DNA of 37,670 nucleotides, from the NCBI GenBank assembly GCA_027459765.1, contig DAIDHD010000017.1:1-37670 (forward strand). The letters are read 5' to 3'. The notes under the pieces are model-generated. The model made no database searches, was not told where the DNA came from, and saw only the letters and a program-made list of their open reading frames with translations. Position 1 is the stretch's first letter. Each line of letters starts with the position of its first letter. Both the position numbers and the translations under genes were made by a program. Positions 1-9,622 of the stretch are shown in pieces. The stretch is from Gammaproteobacteria bacterium. GTDB lineage: Bacteria > Pseudomonadota > Gammaproteobacteria > Steroidobacterales > Steroidobacteraceae.

Positions 1-408
1 ATCGGCGGATTGTTCGACGTCGCCAAGCGCGTGCCCTTGCCGGCGGAGCCGACCACGTTCTCCTCGACGCTCGCCACCTGGGGCCTGCACCCGGGACCGT
101 ATCTGGTGCTGCCGTTTTACGGACCCTCGACGCTGCGTGACGGCGCAGGACTGCTCGCCGATTACGGCACCTTGTACGGCATCGATCCGCTCGACATGTA
201 CCAGGGCGCGGCCTCCTGGCCGTTGGGCGCCGCCAACGCGGTCGATCAGCGGGCCAACGTCGACTTTCGCTATTATTCGACGGGGTCGCCATTCGAGTAC
301 GAGATCATCCGCTTCCTGTACGTGCGCAAACGCCTGATCGAGGACGCCGGGCTACGTCCGACGCGCCGTCCGCGGCCGCCCGCACCGAACCGACCCGCCG
401 GAGAGTGA
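1..408 (+). CDS. mlaA: MlaA/VacJ-family phospholipid-trafficking lipoprotein, C-terminal part
   Basis: This is the C-terminal part of a gene whose start lies before the window; base 1 is already in frame. MlaA is an outer-membrane lipoprotein that works with the Mla system to remove misplaced phospholipids from the outer leaflet. The visible 135 residues contain the family's characteristic run IGGLFDVAKR, then TFSSTLATWG, the segment GPYLVLPFYGPSTLRD, and a late YYSTGSPFEYEIIRFLYVRK stretch. The tail after that is a basic, proline-rich end (RPRPPAPNRP) unlikely to be folded. The stop at 406-408 is followed after three bases by the next gene, so both are probably on one transcript. No other mla gene is visible. 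The assignment is firm; the missing N-terminus would carry the lipobox. Confidence 0.9.
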   Translation: MGGLFDVAKRVPLPAEPTTFSSTLATWGLHPGPYLVLPFYGPSTLRDGAGLLADYGTLYGIDPLDMYQGAASWPLGAANAVDQRANVDFRYYSTGSPFEYEIIRFLYVRKRLIEDAGLRPTRRPRPPAPNRPAGE

Positions 409-411
409 CCG

Positions 412-2310
412 ATGGCAGAGCACGGCGCGCCGGTGCCCGAAGCGGCGAACTCGTCGCGCGATCTGTCGCTCGGGATCCTCGCGACCGCGGCCGTACTGGC
501 GCTGCTGTACCTCGGCCGCGACGTGCTCGTTCCCATCACCCTCGCCACCATCTTGAGCCTGCTGATGGCGCCGCTGGTGCGGCAGTTGCGGCGTCTGTGG
601 CTCGGCCAGACGGCCTCGGTGATCGCGGCCGTACTCGCGCTCGCGATCGGCTGCGGTGCCGTCGCGTCCGTGATCGGTGTGCAGGTGGTACGCCTCGCCT
701 CGAGCTTGCCGGTCTACGAGCGCACCATCCGCACCAAGCTCGAGATCCTCGACACGCTCACCGTCGGGCGGATCAATACCTTCACCGGGCAGGCCGGCCG
801 CCTGCTGCCGAAGAACCTGGAGCCGCGGGTGGGCGGCGCCGCCGCCGTCCTGCCGGCGAGCGCCGACGGGTCGGCCGTGCCCGTGGCGGTGGAATTGCGT
901 CAGCCGCCGGCGGATCCGCTGCACGTGCTGCACACGGTGTTCTCGTCGCTGTGGACGCCGCTGCAGACCGCCGGCATCGTGCTGGTTGTGCTCGTGTTCA
1001 TGTTGCTCGAACACGAGGCGCTGCGCGACCGCTTCATCCGCATAGCCGGGGGCAACGACATCCGCGCCACCACCATCGCCCTGAACGACGCCGGGGAGCG
1101 CTTGTCGCGGTTCTTCGTGTCGCAATTCGCGGTCAACTTCGGCGTGGGCCTCGTGCTCTGGCTGGCGCTGCGCCTGCTCGGCTTGCCGCACGCGCTGCTC
1201 TGGGGTGTGCTCGCCGCGGTGCTGCGCTTCGTGCCCTACGTGGGCGTCTGGATCGCCGCGGCGCTGTCGGCGCTGATGGCGGCGGCCGTCGAACCCGGCT
1301 GGGGGCTCGCGCTCGCCACCTTAGGCTCGTTCGTCGCCGTCGAGGTGATCACCGGCCAGCTCGTCGAACCGCAGCTCTACGGACACACCACCGGGCTGTC
1401 GCCGCTGTCGGTGGTGGTCTCGGCCATCTTCTGGAGCTGGTTGTGGGGCCCGGTCGGCCTGATCCTGTCCACGCCGCTGACGCTCTGCCTGCTGGTGGCG
1501 GGCCGCCACATCAAGGCCCTGAGCCTGCTCGACGTGCTGCTCGGCGACACCCAGGCGCTCACGCTGCCGCAGCGCTTCTACCAGCGCATCCTCGCCGGCG
1601 ACTCCGACGAGATCATCGCGGCCGCGCGCGCCTACCTCAAGCGCAATTCCTTCGCGGCCTACTGTGATCTGGTGCTGCTGCCTGCCATGCACCTGGCGCG
1701 GCTGGACGTCGCCACCGGCGCGATCAGCGACGAGCAGTTGCGCAAGGTGCGCGCCACCGTGGTCGCGGTGATCGCGGGCATCGGTGGCGTCCACGGCGGC
1801 GCGTGGCGGCGGCGCTCCGATTCCGTGCTCGCGGCGACCAACATCGGTCGCGAGCTGCGCCGCGAGCGCGAGCGCCGCCTGGGCCGCTCGCCGGCGGAGG
1901 GGGCGGCGGCGGCGAACTCCGTCATGCTGTGCGTGGGGCTCGGTTCCGCGCCCGACGACCTGGCCACCGAGCTGCTGGTGCGCATCCTGCGCGAGCAGCG
2001 GCTGGACGCGCGGCACGTGGCCATCGACGAGCTTGCGCAGTCGCCATCGTCGGTCGCGGCCGCCGAGCAGGTGTCGACCGTGTTCGTGGTGAGCGCCTTT
2101 CCGAGCGAGGAGCGCGCGCGCGGTGCGGCGCTGGTGAAGGATCTGCGCGAGCGCTTTTCGGGCGCGCGTATCGTTTCGGTCTTCCTGCCCGGGATGCTGC
2201 TGCAGCCCGGCCAGGTCGCCGACGCGGCCTGCGGAGCCGACAAGACCGCGCGCTCCTTCGGCGAGGCGGCGCAGATCGCCCTCGACGCCGCGCCGGCGGT
2301 GGCCGCATGA
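412..2310 (+). CDS. AI-2E/PerM-family transporter with large C-terminal soluble extension
   Basis: A 632-residue membrane protein. Roughly the first 350 residues match the AI-2E/PerM permease family: hydrophobic segments from about residue 20, the early DVLVPITLATILSLLMAPL region, and a late block with GVLAAVLRFVPYVGVW and STPLTLCLLVAG. The family exports small molecules or ions, but the substrate cannot be read from sequence. Simple members are about 350 residues, so some 280 residues here are an extension. Residues about 385-455 look helical. An arginine-rich linker (about 470-500) leads to an alternating strand/helix segment (504-600, starting VMLCVGLGSAPDD) that looks Rossmann-like. Start ATG 412 lies three bases after mlaA. 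The end overlaps the next gene by ATGA. Longer AI-2E proteins occur in Proteobacteria; the role of the extension is not known to me. Confidence 0.8.
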   Translation: MAEHGAPVPEAANSSRDLSLGILATAAVLALLYLGRDVLVPITLATILSLLMAPLVRQLRRLWLGQTASVIAAVLALAIGCGAVASVIGVQVVRLASSLPVYERTIRTKLEILDTLTVGRINTFTGQAGRLLPKNLEPRVGGAAAVLPASADGSAVPVAVELRQPPADPLHVLHTVFSSLWTPLQTAGIVLVVLVFMLLEHEALRDRFIRIAGGNDIRATTIALNDAGERLSRFFVSQFAVNFGVGLVLWLALRLLGLPHALLWGVLAAVLRFVPYVGVWIAAALSALMAAAVEPGWGLALATLGSFVAVEVITGQLVEPQLYGHTTGLSPLSVVVSAIFWSWLWGPVGLILSTPLTLCLLVAGRHIKALSLLDVLLGDTQALTLPQRFYQRILAGDSDEIIAAARAYLKRNSFAAYCDLVLLPAMHLARLDVATGAISDEQLRKVRATVVAVIAGIGGVHGGAWRRRSDSVLAATNIGRELRRERERRLGRSPAEGAAAANSVMLCVGLGSAPDDLATELLVRILREQRLDARHVAIDELAQSPSSVAAAEQVSTVFVVSAFPSEERARGAALVKDLRERFSGARIVSVFLPGMLLQPGQVADAACGADKTARSFGEAAQIALDAAPAVAA

Positions 2311-3629
2311 CCACGGCCGCGGTCGAGACCGCCGCCGTCGCCGTGCCACGCATCCGCTGGCGCATGGCCGGCCTGCTGTTCTCGCTGTCGTTCCTCGCCT
2401 ACATGCAGCAGAAGACGCTGACCATCGCGGCCCTCAAGATCATGCCGGACCTGCGTCTGTCGCAGGGCGAGATCGGCTGGCTGGAACAGGCCTTCATCGT
2501 CGGCTACGCCGCCTTTCAGCTGCCCGGCGGCCTGATCGGCCAGCGTCTCGGCGGCAGGCTGACGTTGGCGCTCGGCGGGCTCGTCGCCATCACCGCGATG
2601 CTCGCCTTCCCGCTGCTGCCGCTGCTGCTGCGTGGTGGTGTTCTGTTCGCCGCGCTGTTCGGTACCCAGTTGCTGCTCGGCGCCGCGCAGGGGGCGCTGA
2701 ACCCCGTGATGGCCGGGCTATTCGAGGCCTGGTTTCCGCCGCAGCGCTGGGCGCTGTTGCAGGGGCTGATGACCATGGGACTCGAACTCGGCGCCGCGGC
2801 CACCCCGCCGCTCATCGCCACGCTCATGGAGTCGCTCGGCTGGCAGCGCGCTCTGTTCTTTACGAGCTTGCCGGCCATCGCTCTGGTCGCCGCCTGGGCC
2901 CGATACGCCCGCAACTCGCCCGCCGAGCACCCGGGCGTCACCGCGCGCGAGCTGCGCGAGATCGCGGGCGGGGAGTCGCGGCATGCCGCGGCCGGTACCG
3001 CGCCGGCGCAGCCTGCCGCCGATGGCGCGGGATCGCGCTGGCGGCTGCTGGCCTCGCGCAACGTGCTGCTGTTGACCTTCTCCTATCTCGGCATGAACTA
3101 CGCCTTCTACCTGCTCGGCAACTGGGTGTTTCTGTATCTCGTCCAGGAGCGTGGCTTTTCCGCCCTGGAGAGCGGTTGGCTCGCGGCGGCGCCGCCGCTC
3201 GCGGCGGCCTTCGGCGCCGGCCTCGGCGGCTATCTGACCGATCTGGCCTGTCGACGCCTCGGCGCGCGCCGCGGCTTTCGGCTGGTGCCCTTGCTCGCGC
3301 TGCCGACCGCGGGGGCGCTGTTGTTGATCGCCGTCGACGCCGCCAACGCGTACCTCGCGGTGATCGCCTTGTCGGTGTGTTTCGGCTGCGTGGAGTTGAC
3401 CGAGGGGGCCTTCTGGGGCGCCGCCATGACGGTCGGGCGGCGCGACAGCATGGCGGTCGGCGGTGTGCTCAATACCGGCGGTAACCTCGCCGGCATCATC
3501 GGGGTGCCCGTCATCGCCTATCTGTCGGGGGCGCATCACTGGCGTGCGGCGTTCCTGATCGGCGCCGCGAGCGCGGTGGCGAGCGCCTTGCTCTGGCTCG
3601 CCGTCGACGTGGAGCGCGGCCGCCGGTGA
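2307..3629 (+). CDS. MFS transporter, anion:cation symporter-like
   Basis: A 440-residue major facilitator superfamily permease of the inner membrane, with about twelve hydrophobic segments. The N-terminal half has the pattern of the ACS branch (organic anion uptake): AYMQQKTLTIAALKIMPDL, then SQGEIGWLEQAFIVGYAAFQ and PGGLIGQRLGGR, the last being the loop 2-3 motif. The two halves are separated by a polar loop at about residues 205-245, and the second half begins near NVLLLTFSYLGMNYAFYLLG. The same frame stays open well upstream. I chose ATG 2307 because it overlaps the previous stop as ATGA and opens directly into the first membrane segment. The stop overlaps the next GTG start. Family is certain; substrate is inferred only weakly, from the oxoprolinase gene downstream. 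Confidence 0.85.
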   Translation: MTTAAVETAAVAVPRIRWRMAGLLFSLSFLAYMQQKTLTIAALKIMPDLRLSQGEIGWLEQAFIVGYAAFQLPGGLIGQRLGGRLTLALGGLVAITAMLAFPLLPLLLRGGVLFAALFGTQLLLGAAQGALNPVMAGLFEAWFPPQRWALLQGLMTMGLELGAAATPPLIATLMESLGWQRALFFTSLPAIALVAAWARYARNSPAEHPGVTARELREIAGGESRHAAAGTAPAQPAADGAGSRWRLLASRNVLLLTFSYLGMNYAFYLLGNWVFLYLVQERGFSALESGWLAAAPPLAAAFGAGLGGYLTDLACRRLGARRGFRLVPLLALPTAGALLLIAVDAANAYLAVIALSVCFGCVELTEGAFWGAAMTVGRRDSMAVGGVLNTGGNLAGIIGVPVIAYLSGAHHWRAAFLIGAASAVASALLWLAVDVERGRR

Positions 3630-4858
3630 GGACCCTGCTCGCACGCACGCCGCTGCCGGCGCGGCGCACGCTCCTGGCGGCCACGCTCGGTTACGGGCTC
3701 GACGGCTTCGACACCATGATCTACACCTTCGTGATCCCGGCCCTGATCGCCGCGGGGCGCCTGAGCGCCGCACAGGCGGGCGACGTGGCCGCCGCGACCC
3801 TGGTGACCTCGGCGGTCGGTGGCTGGGGCGCCGGGGTGCTCGCGGACCGCTACGGGCGCGTACGCATTCTGATGCTCACCGTGCTCTGGTACTCCCTCTT
3901 CACCTTCCTCTCGGGTTGCACCCGGTCGTTCGGCGAATTGCTCGCGGCGCGCGCGCTGCAGGGCTTCGGCTTCGGCGGCGAGTGGGCCGTGGGCTCGGTG
4001 CTGATCGCGGAATCCATCGCTGCCGCCGACCGCGGCAAGGCGGTCGGTGTCGTGCAGAGCGGCTGGGCCGTCGGCTGGGCGGCGGCGGCGCTGTGCTTCT
4101 GGGGGTTGGATGCCTGGCTGCCGGCGGCGCTGGCGTGGCGGGTGTGCTTCTGGCTGGGGTTGCTGCCGGCGCTGCTCGTCATCTACGTGCGCCGTCGGGT
4201 CCCCGAGTCGCCCGTGTATCTCGCGCTGCGCGCGATGCCGAGGACGGCTGCGTCCTCGCTCGACATCTTCCGCGCACCGCTCGCGCGCACGACCCTGCTC
4301 GCGAGCCTGCTGTGCACCGGCATGCTCGGCGCCTACTACGCCGTGACCACCTGGCTGCCGACCTATCTCAAGACCGAGCGGGGCCTGACCGTGTTCGGCA
4401 CTTCGACCTACCTTCTGGTGCTGATCGCCGGCTCCCTCGCCGGGTATCTGGCGGCAGCCTGGGGTAGTGACGCGCTCGGCCGACGCCGCGCCTTCATGCT
4501 GTTCGCGGTGTGTGCCGCGGCGCTGGTGCTCGTCTACGTGCGTCTGCCCGTCACCGACGCCGTCATGCTGTGGCTGGGCTTCCCGCTCGGCTTCTTTCTG
4601 TCCGGGATATTCTCCGGCACGGGTGCGTTCCTCGCCGAACTCTTCCCGGACGCCGTGCGCGGTTCGGCGCAGGGCTTCTGCTACAACGTCGGCCGGGCGG
4701 CGAGCGCGGCCGGACCCGCACTCATCGGCCACGCTCGAGGGGCGGCGAGCCTGGGGACGAGCATCGCCGCCACCGCCATCGGCGCGTATGCGTTGGTGGT
4801 GCTGGCGGCCTGGTTGCTCCCGGAGACGCGTGGACGGATGTTGGGAGCGTCCTCGTGA
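3626..4858 (+). CDS. MFS transporter, metabolite:H+ symporter-like
   Basis: A second, clearly different MFS permease of 410 residues. It opens with GYGLDGFDTMIYTFVIPALI, the first-helix pattern of the sialate/aromatic-acid:H+ symporter type of carriers. It has the loop 2-3 motif ADRYGRVR and the helix 4-5 signature GFGFGGEWAVGSVLIAE. The second half starts near residue 220 and contains a further loop motif, GSDALGRRRAF. The start is GTG 3626, which overlaps the upstream TGA as GTGA; the stop again overlaps a GTG start at 4855. Its position between another carrier and a 5-oxoprolinase suggests uptake of an organic acid used by that enzyme, but this is inference. It is not a duplicate of the upstream carrier, since the signature loops differ. 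Confidence 0.85.
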   Translation: MRTLLARTPLPARRTLLAATLGYGLDGFDTMIYTFVIPALIAAGRLSAAQAGDVAAATLVTSAVGGWGAGVLADRYGRVRILMLTVLWYSLFTFLSGCTRSFGELLAARALQGFGFGGEWAVGSVLIAESIAAADRGKAVGVVQSGWAVGWAAAALCFWGLDAWLPAALAWRVCFWLGLLPALLVIYVRRRVPESPVYLALRAMPRTAASSLDIFRAPLARTTLLASLLCTGMLGAYYAVTTWLPTYLKTERGLTVFGTSTYLLVLIAGSLAGYLAAAWGSDALGRRRAFMLFAVCAAALVLVYVRLPVTDAVMLWLGFPLGFFLSGIFSGTGAFLAELFPDAVRGSAQGFCYNVGRAASAAGPALIGHARGAASLGTSIAATAIGAYALVVLAAWLLPETRGRMLGASS

Positions 4859-7800
4859 CCGGGGCGCCGGCGTCCGGCGGCTGGGAATTCTGGATCGATC
4901 GCGGTGGCACCTTCACCGACCTGGTGGCGCGCCGTCCCGACGGCACGCTCGCACCGCTGAAGTTGCTGTCCGAGTCCCCGGAGCACTACACCGACGCGGC
5001 GGTGGAGGGCATCCGCCGCCTGCTCGAACTTGAGCCCCACGAACCCATCACCCCGGCGCGGGTCGCCTGCGTGCGCATGGGGACCACGGTGGCCACCAAC
5101 GCGCTCCTCGAGCGCAAGGGCGAGCGCACCGTGCTGGTCGCCACCCGCGGCTTCGCCGACGCATTGCGCATCGGCACCCAGGCGCGGCCGCGGTTGTTCG
5201 ACCGCTGCATCGTGCTGCCCGAGACACTGTACGAGACGGTGGTGGAGGCCGACGAACGTCTGGCCGCCGACGGCGCCGTGGTGCGGCCGCTCGACGAGGC
5301 GATGCTCGCGCGGGCGCTCGGCGAGGCGTACGGGCGCGGCATCCGCGCCTGCGCCATCGCGTTCATGCACGCCTACGCGCACCCGCGTCACGAACTCATT
5401 GCCGAGCGCATCGCACGCGCGGCGGGATTCGCCCAGGTGACGCCCTCGCACCGGGCGAGTGCGCTGATCAAGTTCGTGCCGCGCGGGGACACGGCCTGCG
5501 TCGATGCCTATCTCTCTCCCGTGCTCGCCCGCTACGTCGAACGGCTGTCGGCGCAGATGCCGGGCGTGCGACTCCTCTTCATGCAGAGCAGCGGCGGCCT
5601 GACCGAGGCACGACGCTTCCACGGCAAGGACGCCATCCTCTCCGGTCCGGCCGGCGGCATCCTCGGCATGGTGCGCACCGGCGAAGCCGCCGGACACCGG
5701 CGGCTCATCGGCTTCGACATGGGCGGCACGTCCACCGACGTGAGCCACTTCGACGGCGAGTTCGAGCGCGAATTCGACACCCAGGTCGCGGGCGTGCGCG
5801 TGCGCGCGCCCATGCTCGCCATCCACACCATTGCCGCGGGCGGCGGATCGATCGTGCGCTTCGACGGCGCGCGCCTGCGCGTCGGCCCGCAGTCCGCGGG
5901 TGCGGATCCGGGGCCGGCCAGCTACCGGCGGGGCGGGCCGCTCACCATCACCGACGCCAACGTGCGTCTCGGGCGGCTGCGCCCGGAGTATTTCCCGCGG
6001 GTGTTCGGTCCCGGCGGTGACCAGCCCCTCGACACGCGCGCCGTCTGGAGCGGCTTCGAGGAATTGGCGGCACGCATGAGTGCGGCATCCGGCGCTGCCA
6101 TCGACGCCGAGGCGGCTGCCGCGGGCGCACTGCAGATCGCGGTCGGCGCCATGGCCAATGCGGTCAAGCGCATCTCGGTGGCGCGCGGTCACGACGTCGC
6201 CGGTTACGCGCTGCAGTGCTTCGGCGGCGCCGGCGGCCAGCACGCCTGTCTGGTCGCGGATGCACTCGGCATGCGGCGAGTGTTCAGCCATCGGCTCGCC
6301 GGCGTGCTGAGCGCCTATGGCATGGGGCTCGCCGATCAGGCTGCGCTGCGCGAGGCCGCGCTGGAGCGCGCGCTCGACCGCTCCGGCTGGCAGGCCGCGG
6401 TGGCGCTCGCGACGCGGTTGGAGCGCGAGGCGGCCGAGGAGTTGCACGCACAGGGCGCACCGACCGGGAACTTGCGTGCGACGGCCCGCGCGTGGATCCG
6501 TTACGCCGGCAGCGATACGCCACTGCCTTGCGTGCTGCCGCGCGCGGACGGCGACGCGGCGGGCGTCGATCCGGTCGCCGTGCTGCGCGCCGAGTTCGAG
6601 CGCCTCTACAGCGAGCGCTACGCCCACCGGATGGCGGAGGCCGCCTTGATCATCGAGGCGGTGGCGGTGGAGTGCATCGTGGGCGGCCGCGGCGAGCAGG
6701 TGCGCGCGGGTGGGGAACTCCCCGAGTACCTGCCGGACCCCGAGGCCGTGCAGCCGCTGTACTGCCTGGAGGCAGACGCGCCCGGCGGCTGGCGCGACGC
6801 GGGCTGGTTCACGCTCGAGCGTCTGCGCGACGGCGCGCGCATCGACGGACCCGCCGTGATCGTGAGCGGCAACGCGACCACGGTGGTCGAGCCCGGCTGG
6901 CTGGCGCGCGTCTGCGGCGGTGGATCGCTGGAACTGACCCGTGTCGCCCTGCGCCGCGCCGCCCGCGCAGGGGCCGGCGGTGCCGATCCGGTGCGCCTCG
7001 AACTCTACAACAACCGCTTCATGAACGTGGCCGAGCAGATGGGTCTGCGTCTGCAGAACACGGCCCATTCGGTGAACATCAAGGAGCGCCTCGACTTCAG
7101 TTGCGCGCTGTTCGACGCGAGCGGCGCGCTGGTGGCGAATGCGCCGCACATGCCGGTGCACCTCGGTTCGATGAGCGAGTCGATTCGCGCCGTCATCGAT
7201 CGCAATCCGCGCTTGCATCCGGGCGACGTGTTCGTGCTCAACGATCCCTACCATGGCGGCACGCACCTGCCCGACATCACCGTGGTCACGCCGGTGTTCC
7301 TCGACGGCCCGCGGCCGAGCTTCTTCGTCGCCTCGCGGGGCCATCACGCCGACGTCGGCGGCATTTCGCCCGGATCGATGCCGCCGTTCTCGCGCCGCAT
7401 CGAGGAGGAGGGCGTGCTCATCGACAACTTCAAGCTCATCGAGCGGGGCGCGCGCCGCGAGGACGAGTTGGTGCGGCTGCTCGAGAGTGCGGCTCACCCG
7501 GCACGCAACCCATCGCAGAATCTGGCCGACCTGCGCGCCCAGGTAGCCGCCAACGAGAAGGGCGTTAAGGAGCTGCGTGCGCTGGTCGAGCACCATGGCG
7601 CCGACGAGGTCGGGCGCTACATGCGCTACGTGCAGGACAATGCCGCCGAATCGGTGCGCGGCGCCATCGATGCGCTCGCCGACGGTGAATTCACGCTGCC
7701 GATGGACAACGGCGCCGTGATCCGCGTCGCCGTGCGCGTCGACCGGGCTGCGCGCCGCGCGCGCGTCGATTTCACCGGCACGAGCGACCAACGCCCCGAC

Positions 7801-8502
7801 AATTTCAACGCGCCGCGCGCCATCACCGTGGCGGCGGTGCTGTACGTGTTCCGGACCCTGATCGACGACGACATCCCGTTGAACGCGGGCTGTCTCGAAC
7901 CCCTGGACATCGTCGTGCCGGAGGGCTCGATGCTCAACCCCCGGCCGCCGGCCGCGGTGGTCGCCGGCAACGTCGAGACCTCGATGTGCGTCACCAATGC
8001 GCTCTACGGCGCGCTCGGCGTGCTGGCGGCGAGCCAGTGCACCATGAACAACTTCACCTTCGGCGACGCGCGTCGCCAGTACTACGAGACGATCGCCGGC
8101 GGCGCCGGTGCCGGCCGCGATTTCGACGGCGCGAGCGCGGTGCAGACCCACATGACCAATTCCCGGCTCACCGATCCCGAGGTGCTGGAACTGCGCTTTC
8201 CGGTGCGGGTGGACTCGTTCGCGATCCGCCGCGGCTCCGGCGGCGCCGGCCGCCAGCGCGGCGGCGACGGCGCCGAGCGGCGCATCCGCTTCCTTGCGCC
8301 CATGACGGCGTCCATCCTGAGCAACGGCCGCAGCCGCGGCGCTTTCGGGCTGGACGGGGGCGGGGAGGGCGCGCCGGGGGAAAATTGCGTCGAGCGCGCC
8401 GACGGCCGCATCGAACGGCTCGACTACATCGGTCAGGTCGAGATGGCTCCGGGCGACGTATTCGTCATCCGCACGCCGGGCGGCGGGGGCTACGGCCGCT
8501 AG
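4855..8502 (+). CDS. oplAH: 5-oxoprolinase (ATP-hydrolysing), fused HyuA-HyuB type
   Basis: A 1215-residue cytoplasmic enzyme, full length for the fused oxoprolinases, that hydrolyses 5-oxo-L-proline to glutamate with ATP. The HyuA half (about 1-700) begins with the nucleotide-binding run DRGGTFTD at 15-22, followed by [18 protein letters not shown]. It also has the stretch [16 protein letters not shown], which separates oxoprolinases from hydantoinases, and [12 protein letters not shown] near 287-298. The HyuB half (about 711-1215) contains [20 protein letters not shown], a [14 protein letters not shown] block and the family's ending PGGGGYG. The open frame extends further 5', but GTG 4855 gives a GTGA overlap with the upstream MFS gene and places the first domain correctly. 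It ends a five-gene run, three bases before a convergent gene. The two flanking carriers make 5-oxoproline or a related lactam a plausible imported substrate. Confidence 0.88.
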   Translation: MTGAPASGGWEFWIDRGGTFTDLVARRPDGTLAPLKLLSESPEHYTDAAVEGIRRLLELEPHEPITPARVACVRMGTTVATNALLERKGERTVLVATRGFADALRIGTQARPRLFDRCIVLPETLYETVVEADERLAADGAVVRPLDEAMLARALGEAYGRGIRACAIAFMHAYAHPRHELIAERIARAAGFAQVTPSHRASALIKFVPRGDTACVDAYLSPVLARYVERLSAQMPGVRLLFMQSSGGLTEARRFHGKDAILSGPAGGILGMVRTGEAAGHRRLIGFDMGGTSTDVSHFDGEFEREFDTQVAGVRVRAPMLAIHTIAAGGGSIVRFDGARLRVGPQSAGADPGPASYRRGGPLTITDANVRLGRLRPEYFPRVFGPGGDQPLDTRAVWSGFEELAARMSAASGAAIDAEAAAAGALQIAVGAMANAVKRISVARGHDVAGYALQCFGGAGGQHACLVADALGMRRVFSHRLAGVLSAYGMGLADQAALREAALERALDRSGWQAAVALATRLEREAAEELHAQGAPTGNLRATARAWIRYAGSDTPLPCVLPRADGDAAGVDPVAVLRAEFERLYSERYAHRMAEAALIIEAVAVECIVGGRGEQVRAGGELPEYLPDPEAVQPLYCLEADAPGGWRDAGWFTLERLRDGARIDGPAVIVSGNATTVVEPGWLARVCGGGSLELTRVALRRAARAGAGGADPVRLELYNNRFMNVAEQMGLRLQNTAHSVNIKERLDFSCALFDASGALVANAPHMPVHLGSMSESIRAVIDRNPRLHPGDVFVLNDPYHGGTHLPDITVVTPVFLDGPRPSFFVASRGHHADVGGISPGSMPPFSRRIEEEGVLIDNFKLIERGARREDELVRLLESAAHPARNPSQNLADLRAQVAANEKGVKELRALVEHHGADEVGRYMRYVQDNAAESVRGAIDALADGEFTLPMDNGAVIRVAVRVDRAARRARVDFTGTSDQRPDNFNAPRAITVAAVLYVFRTLIDDDIPLNAGCLEPLDIVVPEGSMLNPRPPAAVVAGNVETSMCVTNALYGALGVLAASQCTMNNFTFGDARRQYYETIAGGAGAGRDFDGASAVQTHMTNSRLTDPEVLELRFPVRVDSFAIRRGSGGAGRQRGGDGAERRIRFLAPMTASILSNGRSRGAFGLDGGGEGAPGENCVERADGRIERLDYIGQVEMAPGDVFVIRTPGGGGYGR

Positions 8503-8513
8503 CCTTTAGCGGC
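8495..8513. terminator. Stop-spanning inverted repeat between oplAH and the HIBCH gene
   Basis: GCCGCTA at 8495-8501 is perfectly complementary to TAGCGGC at 8507-8513, with the loop GCCTT between. The repeat overlaps the TAG stop of the upstream gene (8500-8502) and the TAA stop of the opposing gene (8506-8508 on the other strand). There is no T-run on either side. The gap between the genes is only three bases, so no other room exists for a terminator. A bidirectional terminator role is inferred. Confidence 0.4.
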
Positions 8514-9594
8514 GATCGCTGCCGCCGAGCGCCGCCAGCGGGTGCGCGGCGCCGGCCCAGGGATCGGCGAGGAATGCCTCGACCTCTGCGAAGTCCACGT
8601 CCTCGAGCCGCGGCGGCGACCAGCGCGGCGCGTTGTCCTTGTCGACGATGACGGCGCGTATCCCTTCGCGAAATTCGCCGCGCGCGAGGCAGCGGCGTAT
8701 CAGTCCGAGTTCGCGGCGGAAGCAGTCCGCGAGCGTGGACTCCCGGCCGAGATCGAGCAGCCGCCGGGTCACCTCGAGCATGAAGGGAGAGCGCGCGCGC
8801 AACAGCGACGCGGTCGTGCGCGCCCATTCCACGCGTGCAGGATCGGTTTCGCGCTCCAGCGACTCGACGATCGCGGCCGCGGTCGGATGCCGAAAGTGGT
8901 GCTCGATCGCAGCGCGCGACGGCGCAAGCGGCGGCGACGGCAACTCCCGCGCAGCCTCGCCGAGCGCACGCTCGGCCGCGGCCCGCGGTGCGCCCTGCCA
9001 GCCGGCGCCGGCGAGCTGCTCGGCGAGCGCCTCGATGCCCTCGGGCGGCAGGTATCGGTCCGCGAGACCGACGTAGAGCGCGTCGGCGGCCCGCAGCTGC
9101 GCGCCGGTCAGGGCGAGGTAGGCGCCGAGCGCGCCGGACAGGCGCGACAGGAAATAGCTGCCGCCCACGTCCGGAAACAGGCCGATCGCCACCTCCGGCA
9201 TGGCGATGCGCGTGCGCTCGCCGGCGATCCGCAGCGTCGCGCCCTGCGCGAGGCCCATGCCGCCGCCCATGGTGATGCCGTCGACGTCAGCGATGACCGG
9301 CTTCGCGAACATGTGCAGCCGGAAGTCGAGGGTGTACTCCTCGACGAAGAACTCGAGGATGCGCTCGTCCTGGCGCTGCATCGCCTCGTACAGGGCGCGC
9401 AGATCGCCGCCGGCGCAGAAGGCCTTGCCCCCCGCTCCTCGCAGCAGCACCGCGCCCACGCCCGGATCGGTGGCGATGTCGTCGAGCGCCGCGTCGAGCG
9501 CGCGGATCATCTCCAAGTTGAGCGCGTTCAGCGCCGTAGGCCGGTCGAGCGTCAGAACCGCGAGCGGGCCGCGGCGGTCGTGTCGAATGTCCAA
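8506..9594 (-). CDS. 3-hydroxyisobutyryl-CoA hydrolase (crotonase superfamily)
   Basis: A 362-residue protein of the HIBCH subgroup, which releases 3-hydroxyisobutyrate from its CoA thioester in valine breakdown. It has the crotonase oxyanion-hole segments KAFCAGGDLRAL (57-68) and ITMGGGMGL (107-115). The catalytic region MPEVAIGLFPDVGGSYFL carries Glu134 and Asp142; the FPDVGG form is diagnostic of HIBCH rather than enoyl-CoA hydratase. Length matches the family and exceeds ordinary hydratases by about 100 residues, the extra being the C-terminal HIBCH part. It is the last gene of the five-gene minus-strand operon, about 28 bases after the hydratase gene. HIBCH prevents build-up of reactive methacrylyl-CoA, so placement beside the hydratase fits. 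Confidence in the function is high. Confidence 0.9.
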   Translation of the reverse strand: MDIRHDRRGPLAVLTLDRPTALNALNLEMIRALDAALDDIATDPGVGAVLLRGAGGKAFCAGGDLRALYEAMQRQDERILEFFVEEYTLDFRLHMFAKPVIADVDGITMGGGMGLAQGATLRIAGERTRIAMPEVAIGLFPDVGGSYFLSRLSGALGAYLALTGAQLRAADALYVGLADRYLPPEGIEALAEQLAGAGWQGAPRAAAERALGEAARELPSPPLAPSRAAIEHHFRHPTAAAIVESLERETDPARVEWARTTASLLRARSPFMLEVTRRLLDLGRESTLADCFRRELGLIRRCLARGEFREGIRAVIVDKDNAPRWSPPRLEDVDFAEVEAFLADPWAGAAHPLAALGGSDRR

Positions 9595-9622
9595 GGGGGA
9601 GGCGTCGTGATCCGGCGTGACG

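Noticed and set aside
4681..8151. Very long open frame on the minus strand opposite oplAH (over 1100 codons)
   Set aside because: It has no recognisable domain, is rich in His, Arg, Ala and Gly, and mirrors codon bias of the true gene. High GC at third positions removes stop codons on the other strand.
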